Shown: positions 54,173-63,314 of the stretch, piece after piece | How positions within the stretch are numbered: position 1 is the first letter of the stretch | Layout: the number at the start of each line of letters is the position of its first letter | NCBI RefSeq assembly: GCF_001541095.1 | Contig: NZ_LMXH01000005.1 | Span: 124,001 to 188,000, forward strand | DNA: 64,000 nt | Direction: 5' to 3' | Source: Paenibacillus sp. FJAT-26967 | GTDB taxonomy: Bacteria > Bacillota > Bacilli > Paenibacillales > NBRC-103111 | Notes under the pieces: model-generated | Seen by the model: the letters and a program-made list of their open reading frames with translations, nothing else | The model's database searches: none | Told to the model about the DNA's origin: nothing | Made by a program: the position numbers and the translations under genes

Positions 54173-55855
54173 ATGAGAACGGTTGATCAGCTTACCTTAA
54201 AAGAGAAAATCGGGCAGCTGTTGATGGTAGGTTTCGAAGGAGTGACTGCGACAGAAGAAATCAGTAAGCTTCTGCAAGAGCATCATGCAGGGGGCGTCAT
54301 TTATTTTATCCGCAATATTGAGAGTACCGAGCAAGTATTTGCGCTTACGCAGGAGCTGCAGATGATTGCAACGGATGCCACGGGGATCCCTCTATGGATT
54401 GCCGTCGACCAGGAAGGCGGCATGGTTGCCAGACTGCGTGAAGGAATTTCGTACTTGCCCGCAGCTATGGCCTTGGGAGCAGCGCATAATCCGGAACTGC
54501 TCTATGAAGCAGCCAAGGGTGTAGCGGAGGAGCTTGGGGCGCTCGGGATCAATATGAATTTTGCGCCGGTTGTGGATGTGAATATTAATCCGAGAAATCC
54601 GATTATCGATGTCCGCTCTTTTGGTGATGATCCGGAGCAGGTGAGCGAGCTGGGGATAGCGGCTATGCGCGGTTTCCAGGACGGGGGTATTGTTTCTGTC
54701 ATTAAACATTTTCCGGGGCACGGTGATACAGAATCGGATTCGCACTGGGAGCTGCCGGTTGTGAATCAGCCGCTGGAGAGAATCCGGCAGGTTGAGCTGG
54801 TGCCTTTCCGGCGGGCTGCTTTGGCAGGGGCAGAGGCGGTTATGTCCGCTCATGTCGGAATACCCGCTTTAAGCAGAGGTGAGCGGGTGCCGGCGACTTT
54901 ATCCCATCCGATTCTGACGGGTATTCTGAGAGAAGAATTCGGATTCGGAGGGTTAATCGTAACCGATTGTATGGAGATGGAAGCTGTATCCAAAGATATC
55001 GGTGTACCTGAAGCGGTCATCCGCGCAGTAGAGGCGGGTGCGGATATTATGCTCGTCAGCCATACGCATGAGGTGCAGTTAGCGGTGATTCAGGCATTGG
55101 AGGACGCTGTGCGGAGCGGACGTATTCCGGAAGCGCGCATTGATAGTTCCGTCCGTCGTATTCTGGAGCTGAAGCAGAAGAAGGCTGGAAGTATCGAAAC
55201 AACCAGCTGGGAAGATACGCGTATCCGGCTGGAAAAACAGCAGACCTTGGATGCCCTTAAACGGCTGCGCAAAGAGAGCATTACGGTTGTGAACCATGAG
55301 CCGGATCACTGCAAGCTATCTCCTCATAAGAGCACGCTGGTGCTGTGGCCGGAAATTACCCAGGCTTCCCATTCGGAAGATGTGTTGTCCCATCACGTCT
55401 CTCTCGGCAGTTATGTGAAGCCGTTCATACAAAAGGACTTCACCGAACATATTTACAAAACCGATCCTGGCCGCGAGGAAATAACCGGACTTGCTGCAGA
55501 GGCTGAGGGTTACGATCAGGTTGTGATAGGGATTTTCCATGCTAACTATAATCCGGGGCAGTTAGAGCTTGTTAACGAGGTGCTGGCTGTACGTCCGGAT
55601 GCGATTGCAGTTTCCCTGCGCAATCCGGTCGATTTGGCGGCTTGGCCTTATCTCAAAGGATTCGTAGCCTGTTATGAGGGGCATCCGCATACGCTGCAAG
55701 CTGTATCGGAACTGCTGCTGGGACGTTTGGAACCTGCAGGCAGGCTGCCGGTCACTATTCCGTATTCGCATTCAGGAGGAGAACATTCTAATGCCTATGA
55801 ACGTGAGTCTGAGCAAGAGTTCCAAGCAACTGCCGGTATCAACCCCACCTCTTAA
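54173..55855 (+). CDS. Glycoside hydrolase family 3, NagZ-like
   Basis: 560 residues, no signal peptide. The N-terminal barrel has WIAVDQEGGMVARL, the NagZ catalytic dyad loop KHFPGHGDTESDSH (K178, H179) and the nucleophile D265 in VTDCMEMEAV. Beta-N-acetylhexosaminidases of this type remove N-acetylglucosamine-like residues. A second domain (about 370-560) resembles the C-terminal domain of longer GH3 members. Inside a cluster with a glycosyltransferase and an exporter it could trim or deactivate a glycosylated product. The stop lies 65 bases inside the next gene. Confidence 0.88.
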   Translation: MRTVDQLTLKEKIGQLLMVGFEGVTATEEISKLLQEHHAGGVIYFIRNIESTEQVFALTQELQMIATDATGIPLWIAVDQEGGMVARLREGISYLPAAMALGAAHNPELLYEAAKGVAEELGALGINMNFAPVVDVNINPRNPIIDVRSFGDDPEQVSELGIAAMRGFQDGGIVSVIKHFPGHGDTESDSHWELPVVNQPLERIRQVELVPFRRAALAGAEAVMSAHVGIPALSRGERVPATLSHPILTGILREEFGFGGLIVTDCMEMEAVSKDIGVPEAVIRAVEAGADIMLVSHTHEVQLAVIQALEDAVRSGRIPEARIDSSVRRILELKQKKAGSIETTSWEDTRIRLEKQQTLDALKRLRKESITVVNHEPDHCKLSPHKSTLVLWPEITQASHSEDVLSHHVSLGSYVKPFIQKDFTEHIYKTDPGREEITGLAAEAEGYDQVVIGIFHANYNPGQLELVNEVLAVRPDAIAVSLRNPVDLAAWPYLKGFVACYEGHPHTLQAVSELLLGRLEPAGRLPVTIPYSHSGGEHSNAYERESEQEFQATAGINPTS

Positions 55856-56852
55856 AGGATTTCTGAGGTGGGCCTATACGCTATCGATTACAAGCTCGTA
55901 CAGCCAGACGCTGCCGTGGTATTACAGCAATTTTATTCAACTCTCATGCACAAAGCGGTTTTTGGAGGATGGAATCCAGTGCTTTGTAGATTTTCACCGG
56001 GGACAGCCGAATGAGCTCAATTTCAACAATCCTTTTCTGATAACCTGCTGTGTAAACTACTCTATCCTATCCAATCTCAGCCTGGATTCGCTGATCGAGT
56101 TTTTTGTGCACCAAATCCGTAATGAGTACTATTGTATCGTTTTCCTGGATGAATCCCGGTTGTCCGTATCGGCCTCCTTCGAGCAAGAACCTTTTCCACA
56201 TCACCTGTTTTTGTATGGATACGATACCGACGAGCGGGTTTTTCACGCCTCGATGTTTGACAAAACGGGAGTTTACCGCAATCTGACGATCACGTTCGAC
56301 GAATTCAGGAATGCCATCCAGTCTATGCGGACTCTGCTGGAAAACAACGAGACAGGAGATCATCATACCTATTTATATCAATTTAAAGATGGAATCTATA
56401 AATTTGATCATACGGCAGTGAAAGACCAGCTCAAAGATTATTTGAACAGCGAGAATCACATCAATCGCATTAACTTTAACGGTCAGAATCTGGTGTACGG
56501 TCTGGAAATTTATGATTATTTGAAGCTTTACTACGAGGCTGTCCGGGATGGAAATCCATCTCTTGTATGGCAGAACGATATAAGGCATCTGCATGTGCTG
56601 TGGGAGCACAAAATGGTGATGAGCGAACGGATTTCATATATGATCGGTAACGGAATAATAGGGCAGGACGAGATCCTGGTGGACGGATACAAAAAGCTGA
56701 CGCATCAAGCGATGCTGCTGCGGGACCACTACATTCGTCATAGTATGCGGCCGGATGCTTCTATTTTTGATCGGGTATCGGGGAAGCTTCAGGAATTTAA
56801 GGAACAAGAGGCGCACTATTTGGAGAAGCTGCTTCGTCAATTGGAGAAGTAA
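55791..56852 (+). CDS. Possible BtrH-like papain-fold protein
   Basis: 353 residues from ATG 55791, 8-9 bases after AGGAGGAGA, overlapping the GH3 gene by 65 bases. The segment with IRNEYYCIVFLD, PHHLFLYGYD and a following VFHASMFDKTG resembles the core of BtrH-like/C39-like papain-fold proteins, which move acyl groups from carrier proteins in Paenibacillus and Bacillus antibiotic clusters. CC at about 84-85 (LITCCVNYS) could supply the cysteine. The C-terminal 150 residues are helical. The assignment is tentative; a search against the BtrH_N family would decide it. Confidence 0.45.
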   Translation: MPMNVSLSKSSKQLPVSTPPLKGFLRWAYTLSITSSYSQTLPWYYSNFIQLSCTKRFLEDGIQCFVDFHRGQPNELNFNNPFLITCCVNYSILSNLSLDSLIEFFVHQIRNEYYCIVFLDESRLSVSASFEQEPFPHHLFLYGYDTDERVFHASMFDKTGVYRNLTITFDEFRNAIQSMRTLLENNETGDHHTYLYQFKDGIYKFDHTAVKDQLKDYLNSENHINRINFNGQNLVYGLEIYDYLKLYYEAVRDGNPSLVWQNDIRHLHVLWEHKMVMSERISYMIGNGIIGQDEILVDGYKKLTHQAMLLRDHYIRHSMRPDASIFDRVSGKLQEFKEQEAHYLEKLLRQLEK

Positions 56853-56864
56853 TGTCTGACATGC

Positions 56865-56917
56865 GGCAAAAGCCGAGCGGATGCCCTTGGGAATAAGGCA
56901 TCCGCTCGGCTTTTGCC
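56865..56917 (+). terminator. Terminator of the biosynthetic cluster
   Basis: A perfect 21-bp stem (56865-56885 with 56897-56917; core GCCGAGCGGATGCC) has an 11-nt loop. It marks the 3' end of the cluster. TTTT lies within the second arm. Confidence 0.88.
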
Positions 56918-56954
56918 GGTATACGGGATAGGATATGCGGCGGCATAGTTATCT

Positions 56955-57509
56955 TCAACGGGCGTGACCGGTATTGGCTGCCATGCGCTGGGCCAGATTG
57001 GCTACAGCCGGATCCGGGTCCGTCACATAATACATGGTGTCGGATTTGCCGGGGTCAAGCTTCCACCAAAGCCAGTGAAGACCGGAACGATTTTTGATTT
57101 CGGTTTTGGAAACAGGCATGTAGATTCGCCCTTGGGCATCAATTAGAACGGGTTTTCCCCGGGTGCCGTTATAGATGAAGCGAAGCGGCTCCTGCGTCTG
57201 AATGAGTGCGGCACTGATGGCAGCCTCGGGCTTGCGCGAAGCTTGCTTGGCACCAGCGGTACTTGTAAAAGCCGTAATTAAGTCCGGATCAGTGACATAG
57301 TTTCCGGTTTCGGGTAAGTAGAAGGAAGCAGGCATTGTCTGGGCGCTTAATTCTCCGTAGGACATGCTGCCGGGTACCAGCCTGTTAAGCAGGAAACTGA
57401 GTATTAATGCCGCAATAACAGTACTGACCACGATGGAGAAAAGCAGTTTGCGGATGAGTCCGCTCGGGAAGTTCCATTGGCCGAACCATTGAAATAAGCG
57501 CAGTGTCAT
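56955..57509 (-). CDS. Single-pass membrane protein, unknown
   Basis: 184 residues from ATG 57509, after AAGGAGGGC; the longer frame from 57539 lacks this support. One membrane helix at about 18-40 (LLFSIVVSTVIAALILSFLL), then an extracellular domain of about 135 residues containing repeated YVTDPD motifs (NYVTDPDLITAF and YYVTDPDPAVANL) and FIYNGTRGKPVLI. No family recognised. Confidence 0.55.
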   Translation of the reverse strand: MTLRLFQWFGQWNFPSGLIRKLLFSIVVSTVIAALILSFLLNRLVPGSMSYGELSAQTMPASFYLPETGNYVTDPDLITAFTSTAGAKQASRKPEAAISAALIQTQEPLRFIYNGTRGKPVLIDAQGRIYMPVSKTEIKNRSGLHWLWWKLDPGKSDTMYYVTDPDPAVANLAQRMAANTGHAR

Positions 57510-57835
57510 CGGTAAGCCCTCCTTGGGTGCATATTCCACGGCGACCTGTAAGCGTTTTCAAAACTACTTTTTCAACCTGTCTGCAAGAAAGGCAGGTGGC
57601 GGCAAAAAAATCGTTCGTTGTCTCCGGTTTATATGTACAGCGGGTTCGTATCTTCCAGACCCGATGTAAGAATTACTTAAACGATTTGGAGTTTATTAAA
57701 CGCCGCAAGGAGGAAAATGCTTCAGGAGTCCTAGCCAGAGCAAGGAAAGGGGCGGAAGTCCCGCTCCTCACATCCGATGGGAGATTGATACAGTTCTTAA
57801 GGCCCTCCGCAGCAAGCAACTAACCTTCATGGACG
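57510..57835. other. Intergenic region with a doubtful frame
   Basis: 326 bases between two minus-strand genes. A plus-strand frame of 106 codons crosses it (57503-57823) but has no ribosome site and overlaps the neighbouring gene's start; its last 50 residues look more protein-like than the rest. I do not call it a gene. Confidence 0.4.
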
Positions 57836-57868
57836 AAAAAGCCGCCGCAGCCAAAGCGGCCGCGGCGG
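57836..57868 (-). terminator. Terminator of ywmB
   Basis: On the minus strand CCGCCGCGGCC pairs with GGCTGCGGCGG (one mismatch) around GCTTT, followed by CTTTTTC. Confidence 0.75.
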
Positions 57869-57894
57869 ACAAATCATGAACGACAGGCAGCCGA

Positions 57895-58695
57895 TTAATA
57901 CGAAGTCGTAATGACTGGGGTGCCGATGGTTATACGGTTCCGACCGGTCTCGCTATCCGTGTGAACGGCCGCTTGCAGATTGACGCGGTGTTGGCCGCTC
58001 TGCACATAGGCTTGCAGCCTTGACGAACTCATGGTGATGCTGACGGTATCTCCGTCCGCATAGCGTTCAAGCTCCCGGGTGCCGAGCAGGCCTCCCAAGT
58101 GAGCCTGCAGCTGCCGAGCCTGTGCCTGGGCCTCCGGCAGCGGATCAGAGGCATCGCCCTGCAGGACGATGTTGGCGTCCGCGTGCACGCCTGCGGCGGC
58201 CAGCGCGGCCCTGACGGCCTGCAGGCGCGCTGTCAGGGCCGTGAGGCCCGCCTCAGCGCGTTCGTCCAGTCTGGCGATGACGAATGCGCCGCCGTCATCC
58301 AGACGCGTGAGCTGCAGCGACAGGCGTCCGCCTGAGGCAAGCGGCGCGGCTGCCGCATAGACGGGATGCCCCGTCTCGCGGCTAAGCGTGCCTGCCGGAA
58401 GGCCCAGGCTGCCGGCCAGCTGCCCGCCGGCTGCAGCGAGAGCGTCATCGCCGCCCGGCACGGCGATCGGAGCGGCATAGCGCAGCGTGACAGCGGCGTC
58501 CTGCGCGAGCAGGCCGTCCGCGGCTGCAAGCAGCGCAGCCAGGTCATTGCGGCCGCTGTCGTCCGCGGAATTCCGCTGGCCGGCAGCAGACCAGCCGGCC
58601 AGCAGGAGCGCGGCGATCAGCGCGAAGCCCCAGAAGAGCCCTTTCGCAGTAAGTTTCCGTTTGATTGTGGGCTGCATGGTATGAGGCTTCGTCAT
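57895..58695 (-). CDS. ywmB: YwmB family protein (TATA-box-binding-like fold)
   Basis: 266 residues with an N-terminal signal peptide or anchor (about 18-36) and a YwmB-type body ending [14 protein letters not shown], the family's C-terminal hallmark. The middle is unusually Ala/Leu/Gly-rich and GC-rich. YwmB has a two-domain TBP-like fold; it is secreted or membrane-anchored and its role is unknown. In Bacillus it lies near murAB/spoIID; here it does not. Confidence 0.82.
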   Translation of the reverse strand: MTKPHTMQPTIKRKLTAKGLFWGFALIAALLLAGWSAAGQRNSADDSGRNDLAALLAAADGLLAQDAAVTLRYAAPIAVPGGDDALAAAGGQLAGSLGLPAGTLSRETGHPVYAAAAPLASGGRLSLQLTRLDDGGAFVIARLDERAEAGLTALTARLQAVRAALAAAGVHADANIVLQGDASDPLPEAQAQARQLQAHLGGLLGTRELERYADGDTVSITMSSSRLQAYVQSGQHRVNLQAAVHTDSETGRNRITIGTPVITTSY

Positions 58696-58806
58696 GATTC
58701 ATCGCTCCCGTCCGAATCTACTAATCTAGTAACAGTATAGCCGGGAACGGATGGCTCCATACCTGGGATGAACCGGATAGACACGATGCAGGGTAAGAAG
58801 GGAATG

Positions 58807-58848
58807 CCAAAATCCCCCTTCAAAACGCTAAGCGCTTTACGAAGGGGG
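58807..58848 (-). terminator. Terminator after the YflT-like gene
   Basis: On the minus strand CCCCCTTC (58848-58841) pairs with GAAGGGGG (58821-58814), followed by ATTTTGG. The loop contains AAGCGCTT, so an additional inner stem is possible. Confidence 0.6.
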
Positions 58849-58868
58849 AGAGGATTGGGTGCCGGAAA

Positions 58869-59459
58869 CTACCGGCGGAAGTTAATGTCTTCTTTATTGC
58901 CAAGCAAATCCCGGTTACTGTCCGCCGGAACATGGTCGGCTCCGCCGTAGACATCGGGCCGTCCGTCGTGAGTACCGTCGTCTGAAGCGCCGCGGCTTGT
59001 CCGCAGGATTTTATTGACTAATTCCCATTTATCTTCAGAAGTTTCTACCGTAACCAGAATGTCGCCTTTGTTAACCCGGCTGTGGTAATCCTCGATCTGA
59101 TCTTCCGGAATCCCGGCGCCGATGAGTGCGCCTGTAACACCGCCAGCGCCTGCTCCGAGCGCGGCTCCGGACAAAGCGGCAGCCAGCGGGCCGGCGGCGA
59201 GGAAGGGACCTATACCGGGCACCGCCATCAGGCCGATGCCGGCAATGAGGCCTGCGGCGCTGCCGATAGCGGCTCCGCCTATTGCGCCCTTGTCAGCCTT
59301 TGTTTCTTCTTCGCCGGTGGTGACTGTTCCCCCGGCTTCTTCTTTATGCTTAGCGAGAACGGAGATGTCCTCGTCTGTGTATCCGTGTTCTTTTAATGAA
59401 GTAATAGCTGTGTTCGCTTCTTCTCCCGTATGAAAAACACCTATTGCTTTGCGGCTCAT
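58869..59459 (-). CDS. General stress protein, YflT/DUF1269-like
   Basis: 196 residues. The N-terminal domain (1-40; IGVFHTGEEANTAITSLKEHGY, DISVLAKHK) is the YflT heat/general-stress fold. A long Gly/Ala hydrophobic segment follows (about 58-112; GAIGGAAIGSAAGLIAG and the like) that could insert in membrane. Then IPEDQIEDYHSRVNKGDILVTVE repeats the fold's second half, followed by a polar tail of about 45 residues. GGGAGGAAAA lies upstream. In Bacillus such genes are sigma-B dependent; no such promoter was identified. Confidence 0.85.
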   Translation of the reverse strand: MSRKAIGVFHTGEEANTAITSLKEHGYTDEDISVLAKHKEEAGGTVTTGEEETKADKGAIGGAAIGSAAGLIAGIGLMAVPGIGPFLAAGPLAAALSGAALGAGAGGVTGALIGAGIPEDQIEDYHSRVNKGDILVTVETSEDKWELVNKILRTSRGASDDGTHDGRPDVYGGADHVPADSNRDLLGNKEDINFRR

Positions 59460-59551
59460 GATATTTTCCTCCCTTGAAGTGGACTACCCATCGTTACCCT
59501 TTCCTCAGGGGGATGAATCGGAGCCGCGAGAGAAGGGCGGCCTAGAGTTTC

Positions 59552-62500
59552 CTACAGATCGAGTGTCCGGTCCCACTGGACAAAAATGCGTTTTAATTCA
59601 TCCATGGAAATCGGTTTGCTCATGTAGTCATCCATCCCGCTTGCCAGACACTGCTCCTTGTCTACATTCCGCGCCGAAGCGGTGACCGCGACAATAATAG
59701 GCACCTGATCAGCGGGAACCAGCTGCCGGATCAAGCGGGTCGCCTGAAGCCCGTCCATGACCGGCATTTGGACATCCATGAACACCAAGTCATAAGCTGA
59801 ACGGGTTACAGCCTCCACCCCTTCCATTCCGTTATGGGCGATATCCGACCGATAGCCGAGTCTGGTCAAATATTTCATAAGCAGCTGCTGGTTGACGGGA
59901 TGATCCTCTACGATAAGAATTTTTAATGAAGACTCTTTTCTTTGCGGATTGTTCCAGACATTATGTTCGTCCATATTATCGAGCTTTGGGAGTGTACTGG
60001 CTTCTGGGACGGTACTGTTAGGAAGAGTGAAATGGAAAATCGATCCGACGCCTTCGGAACTCTCCACCCAAATTGTACCTCCCATAAGCTCGACAAGCCG
60101 CTTGCAGATGGAGAGTCCCAAACCAGTGCCCCCATATTTACGGTTAAGCACGGGATGCAGCTGGGAGAAAGACTGAAACAGCTGGCTGAGCTTGGCGGCA
60201 GGGATGCCGACACCTGTATCGGAGACGGTGAAACCGAGCAGCATCGTTTGCGAATCGGCAGAAGCCAGCTTATCCACAGTTACCTGGACCGATCCTGTTT
60301 CGGTGAATTTAATCGCATTGCCGACGAGATTAACCAGGACCTGCCGGACACGAGACGAATCGCCTGTATAGATTGGCGGCACATCCGGAGAGATTCTGTA
60401 TCCCAGGTCGATCTGCTTTTCGGCGGCTTTGGGATAGAATAGCTCCAGGGTGCTCCGCAGGACACCTTCCAGGTCGTAAGGCTCATGGACGAGTGTCATT
60501 TTACCGGCATCAATTTTACTGAAATCAAGGATGTCGTTCAGAATTTGCAGCAAGGCGTCGCCACTGCTCCGGATAATCTCCGCATAATCAAGCTGCTCTT
60601 CATTTAATTCCGTCTCCATAAGCAGATCCGTCATGCCGACAATCCCGTTCATGGGAGTCCGGATTTCGTGGCTCATCATGGCCAGAAACTCCGATTTGGC
60701 ATTGGCGGCTCTCTCAGCGGACTCTTTGGCCTGAATAATTTCTTTCTCATCCGTAATGTCATTAAACACGACCACCGCGCCCTGGATCTCACCGTTATCT
60801 ATAATCGGAGTCACCCGGTAATCCACGAGGAAGCTGGATCCGTCTTTCCTCCAGAAAATATCTTCCCGGATCATGCGCGACTGTCCATCTCTAACTGTCA
60901 TGTGGATCGGGCATTCTTCTACCCTGTATGGGCTGCCGTCCGCTTTGGTATGATGGATTTCATCGTGATTGTGGATGCCGATAAATTCCTTGAGTGTGTA
61001 GCCCAGCATAGAAGCGCCCGCCGGGTTAATAAACATAGACTTACCGGACGCATCCATTCCGTAAATTCCTTCTGACACAGAGTTCAGAATTAGAGTGAGC
61101 TGATAGCTGAGATTCTCGATTTCGCTTATATAGAGTTTACGGTCCGTAATGTCGATCGCAATCCCATATACGCCTACCAGCTCCTCATCGACGTAAATGG
61201 GTATATTGGTTACATTGATTTCAATGGGAGATCCGTTCTTATGCATAATGACTGTGTCATAGTTTTGCGGCATTCCCTGTTTGGCGCGTTCAAAATGATG
61301 CAGCGTCATTTCCAGATGCTGAGGGCTGATGAGCGGCATGAAAGAGATCGGCATCAGCTCTTCCTTGGTATAACCGATCATTTCCTCCAGCTTGGCATTC
61401 AGCGTGACGAAGTTCCCTTCCAGGTCAAAAGAATAGACACTTGAAGGATTGTATTCAAAAAGAGATTTGTACCGCTGCTCGCTCACCTGGAGCTGACGCT
61501 CTGCCGTTTTCCGGTCCGTGATGTCCCGGGACACAGAGACGATTTCCTGGATGTTTCCCTTGTTCTCATCATAGGTGTAGCACCCGGTGCTCTCGAACCA
61601 GATATACTCTCCATCTTTGCGCCGGATCCGATAAGTAACCGTATAGCGGCCGATATTCTCCAGGTTGGCCTGCAAGTATTCTGTAACGAGAGGGATATCA
61701 TCCGGATGGAAGTAATCGTAGGCGCTAGTTCCCACTAATTCATCCGGTTCATAGCCGAGCAGTGCTTTGCAGGCTGGTGAAGCATAGACATACCGGGCCT
61801 CTTCGTCTGCCGTATGTCTGGAGATGAAATCGAGTGAATGCTCGGACATCAGACGAAACTGCTGCTCGCTGCTTCGGATCCGATCTTCCATTTTCTTGCG
61901 CTCCGTAATATCCTGAACCGTTCCGAACATTTGTTGAGCGATTCCGGCCGCATCCCGGATCACATGGCCCACCGCATGGACGCTCTTGACTGCCGCCTTC
62001 TCCCCGGTAATGCGATATTCCAGATCAAAGGCCGCTCCGTCCAAGGCATTCGATACCGCTATTTTCACCATGGCGAGGTCCTCAGGATGGATACATTGAA
62101 GAAACTGCTCGTAGGTATGCAGGGGTCTTGTTTCCGTTATGGAGTAAATTTGGACGCATTCTTTGGAATACTCGATATGATTCAGCTGGATATCCCAGCT
62201 CCAAGAGCCTAATTGGGCGATACGCTGAGCTAGAGCCAAGGTATCCTCACTTTTTTTGAGCTGTTGATCCGTCTTCATACGGTGAGTAATATCCCGGCCT
62301 ATTCCCAGCGCCAGCTCAATCTCTCCATCTTGTCCTCGTATATACCGCACGGTTGTTTCAAACCAAATATAATGCCCCTGTTTATGGCGGTATCGGCCTG
62401 TCAAAATATCCTCATCGGGCGCGGCACCGTGGTTCTTCTGGAGATCGTCCGGTAAATATTGATCGAGCAAATTACTGCCGGTGATTTCCTCCGGGGTATA

Positions 62501-63025
62501 GCCGAGTAATTTGGTGATAGAGGGAGAGACATACTGGCAGATTCCCTGCGGATTTGTATAAGTGATGATGTCCCCGGCGTTCTCTGAGATTAACCGGTAC
62601 AATTCCTGGCTTTTCTCAAGACTGCTCAGCAGTTCTTTCTCCCGGGTAATATTCTTAGCCAGTCCATATACACCAACGATATGATCTTCAACCACAATAG
62701 GAATATAAGTGACGGAAGCGATGATAAGCTGTCCGTTCTTATGTTTGAAAGTGATTTCGAAATTGGGAGAATGACCCTTGCGGGCTTCCTGGAAGTTTGT
62801 CTGCCGGATTTTGGTGTCATCCTGTGTAAAAAGCTGTTCCGTCTGCAGACGGATAAATTCCTCAGCCGAATATCCTGTTATTCGTTGAATCGAAGGATTG
62901 GCATCCAAGTAATTTCCATCCAGATCCATGACGTAAATAGCGTCCGGATGGTGCACATACAAGGATTTGTAGATACCGTCTTCCGAAATTGCGCGACTGA
63001 GTGCAGCGGCAGTTATTTTCTCCAA
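59552..63025 (-). CDS. Multi-PAS hybrid histidine kinase
   Basis: 1157 residues from TTG 63025, 9 bases after AAAGGAG; a TTG at 63034 abuts that site. Six PAS domains, each with a following PAC-like segment (starts near PDAIYVMDLDGNYL, GDIITYTNPQGI, LGSWSWDIQ, LDFISRHTADEE, SSVYSFDLEG, EGIYGMDASG), then HisKA (H786 in [10 protein letters not shown]), HATPase ([25 protein letters not shown]) and a receiver (acceptor D1084 in LVFMDVQMP). No membrane segment, so it is cytosolic and senses internal signals such as redox, oxygen or ligands. No cognate regulator nearby. Confidence 0.92.
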   Translation of the reverse strand: MEKITAAALSRAISEDGIYKSLYVHHPDAIYVMDLDGNYLDANPSIQRITGYSAEEFIRLQTEQLFTQDDTKIRQTNFQEARKGHSPNFEITFKHKNGQLIIASVTYIPIVVEDHIVGVYGLAKNITREKELLSSLEKSQELYRLISENAGDIITYTNPQGICQYVSPSITKLLGYTPEEITGSNLLDQYLPDDLQKNHGAAPDEDILTGRYRHKQGHYIWFETTVRYIRGQDGEIELALGIGRDITHRMKTDQQLKKSEDTLALAQRIAQLGSWSWDIQLNHIEYSKECVQIYSITETRPLHTYEQFLQCIHPEDLAMVKIAVSNALDGAAFDLEYRITGEKAAVKSVHAVGHVIRDAAGIAQQMFGTVQDITERKKMEDRIRSSEQQFRLMSEHSLDFISRHTADEEARYVYASPACKALLGYEPDELVGTSAYDYFHPDDIPLVTEYLQANLENIGRYTVTYRIRRKDGEYIWFESTGCYTYDENKGNIQEIVSVSRDITDRKTAERQLQVSEQRYKSLFEYNPSSVYSFDLEGNFVTLNAKLEEMIGYTKEELMPISFMPLISPQHLEMTLHHFERAKQGMPQNYDTVIMHKNGSPIEINVTNIPIYVDEELVGVYGIAIDITDRKLYISEIENLSYQLTLILNSVSEGIYGMDASGKSMFINPAGASMLGYTLKEFIGIHNHDEIHHTKADGSPYRVEECPIHMTVRDGQSRMIREDIFWRKDGSSFLVDYRVTPIIDNGEIQGAVVVFNDITDEKEIIQAKESAERAANAKSEFLAMMSHEIRTPMNGIVGMTDLLMETELNEEQLDYAEIIRSSGDALLQILNDILDFSKIDAGKMTLVHEPYDLEGVLRSTLELFYPKAAEKQIDLGYRISPDVPPIYTGDSSRVRQVLVNLVGNAIKFTETGSVQVTVDKLASADSQTMLLGFTVSDTGVGIPAAKLSQLFQSFSQLHPVLNRKYGGTGLGLSICKRLVELMGGTIWVESSEGVGSIFHFTLPNSTVPEASTLPKLDNMDEHNVWNNPQRKESSLKILIVEDHPVNQQLLMKYLTRLGYRSDIAHNGMEGVEAVTRSAYDLVFMDVQMPVMDGLQATRLIRQLVPADQVPIIVAVTASARNVDKEQCLASGMDDYMSKPISMDELKRIFVQWDRTLDL

Positions 63026-63314
63026 GGCTGACAACTCCTTTCTATGCCGTTCTTTTTTATAAGAAATCGTGATAAATGGCGATTAAAGAACCTGATTGAT
63101 ATTTAATGCACTTGTAATAAAGGGTTGTCTATTAGTATCTTCCTACATTTCTTACTTAATCGGAAGAGGGGGGCAATTCTTTTTATTTTTTTGCTCTAGA
63201 AATACGGGGTGTTATTAATTCTCAGGCCCTGCGGTCGTCTAGCGAGTCTTTGTCCTTCGCCGGTTCGTCTAAGATACGAGAGAAACAGAAACGGACTAAT
63301 AGGAGTGGAGAAGT

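Noticed and set aside
57503-57823. Plus-strand frame of 106 codons
   Set aside because: It overlaps the start and ribosome site of the minus-strand gene at 57509, has no ribosome site of its own, and its first half looks like random translation. Its C-terminal half alone is not enough support.
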